Source: an uncultured Oscillospiraceae bacterium (GTDB taxonomy: Bacteria > Bacillota > Clostridia > Oscillospirales > Acutalibacteraceae). From it: a stretch of 9,655 nt of DNA. The notes under the pieces were generated by a model. That model was not told the DNA's origin. It worked only from the letters and a program-made list of their open reading frames with translations, and made no database searches. The first letter of the stretch is position 1; every line of letters begins with the position of its first letter. The DNA is taken from contig USHL01000037.1 in the NCBI GenBank assembly GCA_900554525.1, positions 1-9,655 of the forward strand, in the 5' to 3' direction. The translations under genes were made by a program, and so were the position numbers. This document shows, one piece after another, positions 1-5,854 of the stretch.

Positions 1-149
1 GCGGTGGCCTTGCCCTTTACCGAGCCGGCGGTCTGTATAGCGCCGCCGTAAAGCAGAAATTTTTCCGTCAGGGTTGTTTTACCGGCGTCCGGGTGCGAGA
101 TTATCGCGAAGGTACGCCGTCTGCCGATTTCACGTTGTAATTCGGTCAC
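1..149 (-). CDS. prfC: Peptide chain release factor 3 (RF3), N-terminal fragment
   Basis: This is the first 49 codons of a minus-strand gene that runs off the left edge. The translation begins MTELQREIGRRRTFAIISHP and continues with DAGKTTLTEKFLLYGGAIQ. The P-loop sits in the SHPDAGKTT context (residues 18-26) that is characteristic of RF3 among translational GTPases, followed by the RF3-like GGAIQTAGSVKGK stretch. RF3 is a cytoplasmic GTPase that recycles RF1/RF2 from the ribosome after termination. The start is a GTG at 149-147. It is supported by AAAGGAG at 164-158, with 8 bases between GGAG and the start codon. It is transcribed divergently from rnfC. Only about a tenth of the usual length of roughly 530 residues is visible, so intactness cannot be judged. 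EF-G or a ribosome-protection GTPase is the alternative, but those normally carry a GHxDxGKT-type P-loop. Confidence 0.9.
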   Translation of the reverse strand, partial: MTELQREIGRRRTFAIISHPDAGKTTLTEKFLLYGGAIQTAGSVKGKAT

Positions 150-178
150 AAACGATTCTCCTTTAATTCTGATCAAAC

Positions 179-184
179 ATTATA
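179..184 (-). promoter_or_regulatory. Candidate -10 box for prfC
   Basis: Reading the minus strand, a perfect TATAAT runs from 184 to 179, about 30 bases ahead of the prfC GTG start. The hexamer 17 bases upstream (207-202, AATGCG) is a poor -35 match. A better TTGATA at 213-208 is 23 bases away, too far for this -10 but 17 bases from a weaker TAGACT at 190-185. The exact promoter arrangement is therefore unsettled. Confidence 0.4.
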
Positions 185-220
185 AGTCTATCATATATTC
201 CCGCATTTATCAAGAAAAGA

Positions 221-249
221 TTGAATATTCAGCCGAAATATAGTATTAT
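221..249 (+). promoter_or_regulatory. Candidate sigma-A promoter for the rnf operon
   Basis: TTGAAT (221-226) and TATTAT (244-249) are separated by exactly 17 bases, matching the housekeeping consensus at four and five of six positions. Transcription would start near 256, giving a leader of about 32 bases before the rnfC ATG. The -35 box lies inside a perfect 10-base palindrome, TGAATATTCA (222-231), which could be an operator half or chance. No other plausible promoter lies closer to rnfC. Confidence 0.6.
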
Positions 250-287
250 AAAACGTGTGCAAGTAATTTCTTCAAAGGAGAAGAAGT

Positions 288-1622
288 ATGGATACAAAAG
301 AAAAAATTCTTCGTCCGGTCGGCCGCGTACGCGGCGGAGCTTTTCTGCCGCACCTTAAGTCTACGGCAGAGTCGGAAACTGTGGTTATGCCGCCTCCTGC
401 GGAGGTGAGGATTCCGCTTTTGCAGCACATAGGTGCGCCGGCTGAGCCCTGTGTTAAAAAGGGCGATACGGTTTTTGTCGGCACGCTTATCGCAGAGGCG
501 GCGGGCTTTGTCAGCGCGCCGGTACATTCAAGCGTTTCAGGCGCTGTAAAGGATATAGCCGAAACCGAGGTGAACGGCCTTCCGGTTAAATGTATCGTTA
601 TTGAGTCGGATGGTAAAATGGAAAACGACCCTGCGTTAGCGCCTTTTCCGGCAGAGACAAAAGAGGATATCGCTAAAGCGGCCGACCGCTGCGGACTTGT
701 CGGTCTCGGCGGCGCCGGTTTTCCGACAAAGGTTAAGCTTACAATAAAGGAAGATACCCCGATAGATACACTTATAATAAACGGTGCGGAGTGCGAGCCG
801 TATATAACCAGCGATTACCGCAGCTGTATCGAGGATTATGAAAGCGTTATTGAAGGAGTTTATCTTTTAAAGGAAAAGCTCGGCATTAAAAATGTGATAG
901 TCTGTATTGAAAGCAATAAGGAAAAGGCGATACAGAAGCTTTATAATATCGCCTCCGACCGCCGTGACAGAGATGATTCGGTGAAGCTGATGCGTTTGCC
1001 TGCAAGATACCCGCAGGGAGCGGAAAAGGTTATAATTTATTCGGCTACCGGCAGAAAGGTGCCGCAGGGCAGGCTTCCGAGCGATGTCGGCTGTATAGTT
1101 ATGAATATTAACAGTGTCGCGGTGCTTTACCGCTTTATTACAACCGGTATGCCGTTGGTTTCCAAGCGTGTGACGGTGGACGGCACGGCTGTAAATGAGC
1201 CCAAGAACATTATAGTGCCGATAGGAACTTCTGTAAAAGATCTTATCGAATTTGCGGGCGGCGCATCCGAGGATGCGGCCGAGGTAATTTTCGGAGGCCC
1301 TATGATGGGTGTCGATGCCTGCGATATTAACTCAGTCGTTGAAAAGCGCACCAACGCGATAACCGTTATGAAGGAAGAGCTGAAGCCGGCGCCCGTAACA
1401 CCCTGTATCCGCTGCGGCCGCTGTGCCCGCGCCTGTCCTATGCAGCTTTATCCCGCTTCGGTCGAAGCGGCTGTAAATCACGGCAAAACCGCGGCGCTCG
1501 ATAAGCTGAATGTAAATTACTGTATGGAGTGCGGCTGCTGTTCGTATGTATGTCCCGCTAAGCGGCCGCTTACGCAGGTCATGCGCCTTGCTAAGGCAGA
1601 GCTGAGGAAGGAGAAAAGATGA
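288..1622 (+). CDS. rnfC: Rnf complex subunit C, NADH/FMN and Fe-S subunit
   Basis: RnfC (444 residues) is the peripheral cytoplasmic subunit where the Rnf complex exchanges electrons with NAD+/NADH. The N-terminal part begins with the conserved GGAFLPHLK-like stretch (residues 16-24). The nucleotide/flavin-binding fold follows, with GLGGAGFPT (139-147), NGAECEPY (165-172) and YPQGAEK (241-247), all typical of RnfC and of the related NuoF fold. Near the C terminus are two [4Fe-4S] motifs: Cys373, 376, 379 and 383, then Cys412, 415, 418 and 422. The length is that of a compact clostridial RnfC, without the long repetitive C-terminal extension of proteobacterial forms. The ATG at 288 has AAAGGAG seven bases upstream. 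The stop overlaps the rnfD start by four bases. As first gene of the operon it follows the candidate promoter at 221-249. Confidence 0.97.
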   Translation: MDTKEKILRPVGRVRGGAFLPHLKSTAESETVVMPPPAEVRIPLLQHIGAPAEPCVKKGDTVFVGTLIAEAAGFVSAPVHSSVSGAVKDIAETEVNGLPVKCIVIESDGKMENDPALAPFPAETKEDIAKAADRCGLVGLGGAGFPTKVKLTIKEDTPIDTLIINGAECEPYITSDYRSCIEDYESVIEGVYLLKEKLGIKNVIVCIESNKEKAIQKLYNIASDRRDRDDSVKLMRLPARYPQGAEKVIIYSATGRKVPQGRLPSDVGCIVMNINSVAVLYRFITTGMPLVSKRVTVDGTAVNEPKNIIVPIGTSVKDLIEFAGGASEDAAEVIFGGPMMGVDACDINSVVEKRTNAITVMKEELKPAPVTPCIRCGRCARACPMQLYPASVEAAVNHGKTAALDKLNVNYCMECGCCSYVCPAKRPLTQVMRLAKAELRKEKR

Positions 1623-2548
1623 TGAAGGAGCTTTTGACGGTATCGTCCTCCCCGCATTTGAAACACAGCGACACCACCCGCGGTATTATGGCCGATGTGC
1701 TGATAGCGCTTATGCCCGCTGCGGTATGGGGCTGTATTATTTTCGGCACACGCGCGCTGCTGGTGCTGGTCACCTGTGTGGCGGTTGCTGTGTTAAGTGA
1801 ATTTATCTGGACAAAGGCGCTTAAAAAGCCGCTGACGGTGGGTGATCTTTCTGCGGCTGTTACAGGACTGCTGCTCGGCCTTAATCTTCCGCCGTCTATA
1901 CCGCTGTGGATGGCGGCGGTCGGAAGCATAGCCGCCATTATAGTTGTTAAGCAGATGTTCGGCGGAATAGGCTGTAACTTCGCAAACCCGGCTATTGCCG
2001 CGCGGATTATACTGCTGGTTTCCTTTCCGTCGGCGATGACGACCTTTACCGAGCCGGTATCCGACGCGGTTACATCGGCGACTCCGCTGGCGGCAGAAAG
2101 CGGTACATACACATTTAAAGCTCTGTTTTTCGGTCTCCATGGGGGCAGTATAGGTGAGGTTTCGGCATTTTTGCTTCTCGTCGGCGGGCTCTATCTTCTT
2201 ATACGCCGCGTAATCTCACCGATAATACCGCTCGGATTTATCGGAACGGTGGCGGTGCTTACACTTATTTCCGGAGGCAATATCGCCGAAGCGGTATTCG
2301 GCGGCGGTCTTATCCTCGGAGCGGTGTTTATGGCGACCGATTATACCACCAGCCCGACAACTGCTGCGGGGAAGCTGATATTTGCAGTAGGCTGCGGTAT
2401 AATCACGTTTGTCATCAGGCAGTTCGGCGCTCTTCCCGAGGGCGTTTCCTACTCTATACTGCTGATGAACATACTTGTTCCGCATATCAACCGCTTCACT
2501 CTTTCAAGGCCGTTCGGTTTTGTTCCTGCTGAAAAGGAGGCGGAATAA
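1619..2548 (+). CDS. rnfD: Rnf complex subunit D, membrane flavoprotein
   Basis: RnfD (309 residues) is an integral membrane subunit related to NqrB and forms part of the electron and ion path. Many hydrophobic helices are evident, for example around residues 26-60, 75-112, 128-138, 183-196, 203-218 and 254-268. Family motifs are FGGIGCNFANPA (114-125), DAVTSATPL (149-157) and MATDYTTSPTTAAGK (238-252). Thr155, the last residue of TSAT, is the expected site of covalent FMN attachment by analogy with the S(T)GAT motif shown for Vibrio RnfD. The gene has two adjacent ATG codons, 1619 and 1622. The GAAGGAG at 1607-1613 is five bases from the first and eight from the second, so translation may begin at Met2 and the protein may be one residue shorter. 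It overlaps rnfC by four bases, implying coupling. Confidence 0.96.
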   Translation: MMKELLTVSSSPHLKHSDTTRGIMADVLIALMPAAVWGCIIFGTRALLVLVTCVAVAVLSEFIWTKALKKPLTVGDLSAAVTGLLLGLNLPPSIPLWMAAVGSIAAIIVVKQMFGGIGCNFANPAIAARIILLVSFPSAMTTFTEPVSDAVTSATPLAAESGTYTFKALFFGLHGGSIGEVSAFLLLVGGLYLLIRRVISPIIPLGFIGTVAVLTLISGGNIAEAVFGGGLILGAVFMATDYTTSPTTAAGKLIFAVGCGIITFVIRQFGALPEGVSYSILLMNILVPHINRFTLSRPFGFVPAEKEAE

Positions 2549-3151
2549 ATGCTTGAATTTATAAACAAATACAGGAAAGATATTATTATTCCGTCGGCGG
2601 TACTGCTTGTCATCTGCATTGTAATTCCGCTTGCGCTTGCGCTTACAAATATGATTACCGAAAAGCGCATAGCTGAGCTTGAAATTGAAAACCGCAACAA
2701 AACAATGTCTCAGCTTATAGACGCCGATAATTTTGTTGTCGGAACATATAAAGACGCAGATACGGGCGAAGGCTTTGAATACTATATAGCCGAAAACGAC
2801 GGTAATACCGAGGGATATGTTTTTATCACTTCGGATAAAGGCTACGGCGGTGATGTATCGGTTATGACCGCTGTTGAGACCGACGGCACGGTAATGGCCG
2901 TAGCTATACTCGATGTTTCCAATGAGACCCCGGGACTCGGTCAAAATGCCGCTAAGGAAAGCTTTTATTCGCAGTATGCCGGCAAGAAAAGCGGCATATC
3001 GCTTCTGAAAAACGGAGCTGACAGCGAAAATAACGAAATAAACGCAGTTACCGGCGCTACCGTTACTTCGGCGGCGGTGACCCGCGCGGTAAATAAAGCG
3101 CTTGATAATTATAATGAGCTTTACGCAGGATTAGGGGGTGAGGCAGAGTGA
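2549..3151 (+). CDS. rnfG: Rnf complex subunit G, covalent FMN-binding subunit
   Basis: RnfG (200 residues) is anchored by one N-terminal helix (about residues 11-33), with the rest predicted outside the membrane. It is homologous to NqrC and carries an FMN-binding domain. The flavinylation motif TGATVTS lies at residues 168-174. Thr171, which closes the S/TGAT tetrad, is the expected attachment site for FMN added by ApbE. Upstream, ETPGLG (126-131) matches the conserved family loop. The start directly follows the rnfD stop with no gap. AAAAGGAGG at 2532-2540, eight bases from the ATG, is a near-ideal ribosome binding site. The stop overlaps the rnfE GTG by four bases. The protein has the usual family length and shows no damage. 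Confidence 0.96.
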   Translation: MLEFINKYRKDIIIPSAVLLVICIVIPLALALTNMITEKRIAELEIENRNKTMSQLIDADNFVVGTYKDADTGEGFEYYIAENDGNTEGYVFITSDKGYGGDVSVMTAVETDGTVMAVAILDVSNETPGLGQNAAKESFYSQYAGKKSGISLLKNGADSENNEINAVTGATVTSAAVTRAVNKALDNYNELYAGLGGEAE

Positions 3152-3843
3152 AGGATAAAAAATATTTAGGCTATTTTACCAACGGGCTGATAAAGGAAAA
3201 TCCGGTGCTCCGGCTGGTGCTCGGCACCTGCCCGACCTTGGCGGTCACAACCGCCGCGATAAACGGTATCGGCATGGGCCTTTCCGCAACGCTGGTGCTT
3301 GTGTGCTCAAATATAGCTATATCACTGCTCAGAAACATAATACCCGATAAGGTGCGTATACCGGCCTATATTACGGTTATTGCCGGCTTTGTAAGCGTGG
3401 TGCAGATGCTGGTGAAGGCATTTCTGCCTTCTATTGACAAGGCGCTCGGAATATATCTTCCGCTTATAGTGGTCAACTGCATAATACTTGCGCGCGCCGA
3501 GATGTTCGCTTCTAAAAATTCCGTACTGCCGAGCGCGCTCGACGGGCTTGGAATGGGCATCGGCTTTACCGCAGTGCTGACACTTATGGGGGCAATCCGT
3601 GAGCTGCTCGGCGCGGGGACGCTGTTTTCTCTGCCGATTACGGCGGATTTCATCGACCCGATGATAATATTCCTGCTGCCTCCGGGCGGGTTCTTTGTAT
3701 TCGGTATGCTTGTAGCCGCCTCTAACGCGATAGCGAAAAAGAACGGCAAAAAACCGGTTATGAAGCTCGGCTGCGACAGCTGCCCCTCTAAAGAAATCTG
3801 CGGCAGGGCGGAATGTGAAAAGGAGGCGGAAGTAAATGAATAG
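3148..3843 (+). CDS. rnfE: Rnf complex subunit E, membrane subunit with Cys-rich tail
   Basis: RnfE (231 residues) is a polytopic membrane subunit, a paralogue of RnfA and homologous to NqrD. The two proteins form inverted membrane halves that share an Fe-S centre held by conserved cysteines. Here the likely ligands are Cys28 in LGTCPTLAVT and Cys111 in VVNCIILARAE. Other family features are KALGIYLPL (98-106) and GAIRELLGAGTLF (148-160). Hydrophobic helices fill residues 20-195. The start is GTG (3148), overlapping rnfG by four bases, with AGGGGGT at 3133-3139 eight bases before it. The hydrophilic C terminus is notable: Cys209, 212, 218 and 223 form a C-x2-C-x5-C-x4-C cluster not needed for the membrane Fe-S site. 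The gene overlaps rnfA by eight bases. Confidence 0.95.
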   Translation: MKDKKYLGYFTNGLIKENPVLRLVLGTCPTLAVTTAAINGIGMGLSATLVLVCSNIAISLLRNIIPDKVRIPAYITVIAGFVSVVQMLVKAFLPSIDKALGIYLPLIVVNCIILARAEMFASKNSVLPSALDGLGMGIGFTAVLTLMGAIRELLGAGTLFSLPITADFIDPMIIFLLPPGGFFVFGMLVAASNAIAKKNGKKPVMKLGCDSCPSKEICGRAECEKEAEVNE

Positions 3844-4420
3844 TTCTACTACGATAGCCTCGATTCTGCTTGCGGCGATACTTACCAATAATATGGTGCT
3901 TTCAAAGTTTTTGGGCATCTGCCCGTTTTTGGGAGTTTCCAAAAAGACAAGCACCGCTTTCTCAATGAGTATCGCAGTGACCCTTGTAATGGTGGTGGCT
4001 ACCGCTGTTACATGGCCGATATATCATTTGATACTGGCGCCCGATTACGCTTATCTTGAAACGATAGTTTTTATACTTGTTATCGCGGCGATAGTCCAGC
4101 TTATCGAAATAGTGCTGAAACGGTATATAAAGCCGATTTATAACGCGCTCGGAATATATCTTCCGCTTATTACCACCAACTGCGCGGTACTCGGTATCAC
4201 AATGCTCAATATCACGAATGAGCTGAACTTTATTCAGTCGCTCTTCAATGCGCTCGGCGCGGGGCTCGGCTTTATGCTGGCGATGCTTCTGTTTTCCGGA
4301 GTGCGTGAAAGACTTGAAACCGCCGATATTCCCGAATTTATGAAGGGTCTGCCCATAACGCTGGTCGCGGCGGCGCTGGTTTCGCTGTCGTTTTTGGGCT
4401 TTGCCGGAATAGGAGGTTAA
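3836..4420 (+). CDS. rnfA: Rnf complex subunit A, membrane Fe-S subunit
   Basis: RnfA (194 residues) is the second of the paralogous membrane pair, homologous to NqrE. It has about six hydrophobic helices. Expected Fe-S ligands are Cys29 in LGICPFLGVS and Cys116 in TTNCAVLG, mirroring Cys28 and Cys111 of RnfE. Other typical segments are LTNNMVLSKFLG (16-27) and FSGVRERLE (153-161). The ATG at 3836 lies inside the end of rnfE, giving an eight-base overlap, with AAAAGGAGG at 3818-3826 nine bases upstream. The last codons of rnfA contain AGGAGGT, which serves as the ribosome binding site for rnfB. A 26-base stretch at 4145-4170 is identical to 3442-3467 in rnfE. Confidence 0.96.
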   Translation: MNSSTTIASILLAAILTNNMVLSKFLGICPFLGVSKKTSTAFSMSIAVTLVMVVATAVTWPIYHLILAPDYAYLETIVFILVIAAIVQLIEIVLKRYIKPIYNALGIYLPLITTNCAVLGITMLNITNELNFIQSLFNALGAGLGFMLAMLLFSGVRERLETADIPEFMKGLPITLVAAALVSLSFLGFAGIGG

Positions 4421-4423
4421 AAA

Positions 4424-5200
4424 ATGGATATTCTGTTGCCGGTAATAATTGTAGCGGTTATCGGTCTTATCGCAGGGGTGGGGCTTTCGTTTGCCTCGAA
4501 GTTTATGGCTGTTCCCGTCGATGAGAAGCAGGAAAAAATACGCGAGGCGCTGCCGGGGGCCAACTGCGGGGCCTGCGGATATTCCGGCTGCGACGGATAC
4601 GCAGCTGCTGTGGCGGCAGGAGAGGTCGCGCCGGATAAATGCGCCCCCGGCGGGGAGGGCGCCGCAAAAGCTCTTGCCGATATATTGGGCGTAGAGGTGG
4701 TAAGCGAACCTAAGACAGCTCATATCGCCTGCGGCGGCAATCCGGAGATAACCAAACGCAAATACGGCTACGACGGTATGCAGAGCTGTACCGCGGCTAG
4801 TCTTATGCATGCGGGGCCTTTGGAATGCGCTTTCGGCTGTATCGGCTTCGGTGATTGTGCCAGGGCCTGTCCTTTCGGCGCGATAACGCTTGAAAACGGC
4901 AGACCGATAGTCTGCGGGGATATCTGCGTCGGCTGCGGCAAATGCGTTGCTGCCTGCCCTAAATCGCTGATTTCGCTTGTGCCGAAGGGCACCAAAACCT
5001 TGGTGAACTGCTCAAACAAGGCTAAAGGCGTATCTGCTGTAAAGGCCTGCGGGGCTTCCTGCATTGCCTGCCGTATGTGTGAAAAAGCCTGCGAGGCGGA
5101 CGCGATAAAGGTGATAGATAACCTTGCGGTTATAGATTATTCGCTTTGCACCTCCTGCGGCAAATGCAAAGAGGCCTGCAAGCGGGGAGTTATCATCTGA
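4424..5200 (+). CDS. rnfB: Rnf complex subunit B, multi-cluster ferredoxin subunit
   Basis: RnfB (258 residues) is the entry point for electrons from reduced ferredoxin. One N-terminal helix (about 3-24) anchors it in the membrane. It is followed by the Fe4 domain, CGACGYSGCDGYA with Cys48, 51, 56 and a distant Cys73. Two bacterial-type ferredoxin domains come next. The first has Cys135, 139, 145 and 149 and Cys168, 171, 174 and 178. The second has Cys213, 216, 219 and 223 and Cys242, 245, 248 and 252. This gives about five [4Fe-4S] clusters. Further cysteines (103, 122, 164, 196, 209) sit in the linkers, as I recall for clostridial RnfB. The ATG at 4424 has AGGAGGT (4411-4417) inside the rnfA 3' end. 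The C-terminal half could be mistaken for a free ferredoxin, but the anchor and Fe4 domain settle it as RnfB. Confidence 0.97.
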   Translation: MDILLPVIIVAVIGLIAGVGLSFASKFMAVPVDEKQEKIREALPGANCGACGYSGCDGYAAAVAAGEVAPDKCAPGGEGAAKALADILGVEVVSEPKTAHIACGGNPEITKRKYGYDGMQSCTAASLMHAGPLECAFGCIGFGDCARACPFGAITLENGRPIVCGDICVGCGKCVAACPKSLISLVPKGTKTLVNCSNKAKGVSAVKACGASCIACRMCEKACEADAIKVIDNLAVIDYSLCTSCGKCKEACKRGVII

Positions 5201-5202
5201 AA

Positions 5203-5838
5203 ATGAAAATCTTATTTGAAGACGGGGGTATAATAGTCTGTGTTAAGCCCTGCGGTCTGCTTTCACAAAGCGGAGAAGCGGATAATATGATAACCCGTCT
5301 GGAGGAGACAACCGGAGGCTGTGTTTACCCGCTTCACCGCCTTGACCGTGAGGTCGGAGGCGTAATGGCGTTTGCCAAAACCAAGCCTGCCGCCGCGGCT
5401 TTAAGCCGCGATATTGCCGAACGGCGTTTTGAAAAGGAATACCTTGCGGTGGTGCATGGCATTCCGCAGCCTGAAAACGGCGTTTTCCGCGATCTGCTGT
5501 TCAGGGACAGCCGCAGAAATAAGGTTTATACCGTCTCCCGTATGCGAAAAGGCGTAAGGGAGGCGGAGCTTTGTTACCGTATTATTGAGACGAAAGACGA
5601 ATATTCGCTGGTTTCGGCTGTGCTTAAAACCGGACGTACTCATCAGATACGCGTGCAGTTCGCCTCCAGAGGTATGCCGCTTGCGGGCGACAGAAAATAC
5701 GGAGCGCGGGATGATTTTAAAAGCATAGGGCTTTGGTCATACCGGCTGGAATTTGAGAACCCCGCAACGAAAGAACGGCAGGAGTTTAAAGCCCTGCCTG
5801 AAAATTTCATCAGGGATTATTTTAATATGAATATGTAA
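5203..5838 (+). CDS. RluA-family RNA pseudouridine synthase
   Basis: This 211-residue protein converts uridine to pseudouridine in rRNA or tRNA; the target cannot be told from sequence. It shows VKPCGLLSQ (14-22), the catalytic block HRLDREVGGVMAFAKT (45-60) with probable catalytic Asp48, and GRTHQIRVQFASRGMPLAGDRKYG (144-167), the conserved RluA-family fold segment. There is no N-terminal S4 domain, so it is a short, catalytic-domain-only member. The block reads RLDxxVGG rather than RLDxxTSG, a variant I recall in several Firmicutes proteins. I start it at ATG 5203, two bases after the rnfB stop. An in-frame ATG at 5146 would only add 19 residues that are a frame-shifted reading of rnfB cysteine codons. 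The nearest Shine-Dalgarno-like GGGGAG (5184-5189) is 13 bases away, so expression may depend on coupling to rnfB. Confidence 0.9.
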   Translation: MKILFEDGGIIVCVKPCGLLSQSGEADNMITRLEETTGGCVYPLHRLDREVGGVMAFAKTKPAAAALSRDIAERRFEKEYLAVVHGIPQPENGVFRDLLFRDSRRNKVYTVSRMRKGVREAELCYRIIETKDEYSLVSAVLKTGRTHQIRVQFASRGMPLAGDRKYGARDDFKSIGLWSYRLEFENPATKERQEFKALPENFIRDYFNMNM

Positions 5839-5854
5839 AGGAGGGCGTGGCAAA

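Noticed and set aside
215..240. Possible Rex (NADH-sensing) operator near the rnf promoter
   Set aside because: Only TGAATATTCA is palindromic. The spacing and outer arms of a TTGTTAANNNNTTAACAA-type Rex site are missing.
1591..2140. Minus-strand open frames opposite rnfD
   Set aside because: They are complementary-strand shadows of a gene with clear family motifs and have no supporting start signals.
3322..4810. Long minus-strand open frames opposite rnfE, rnfA and rnfB
   Set aside because: They are opposite to strongly conserved Rnf genes, have basic, low-complexity translations, and show no recognisable domain.
4800..5200. Separate free ferredoxin gene
   Set aside because: The cysteine-rich half is continuous with the membrane anchor and Fe4 domain of RnfB, with no internal start signal.
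5146..5202. Upstream in-frame ATG that would lengthen the pseudouridine synthase by 19 residues
   Set aside because: The extra residues are a frame-shifted reading of the conserved cysteine codons of rnfB, and the family normally starts at the MKILFEDG-like segment.
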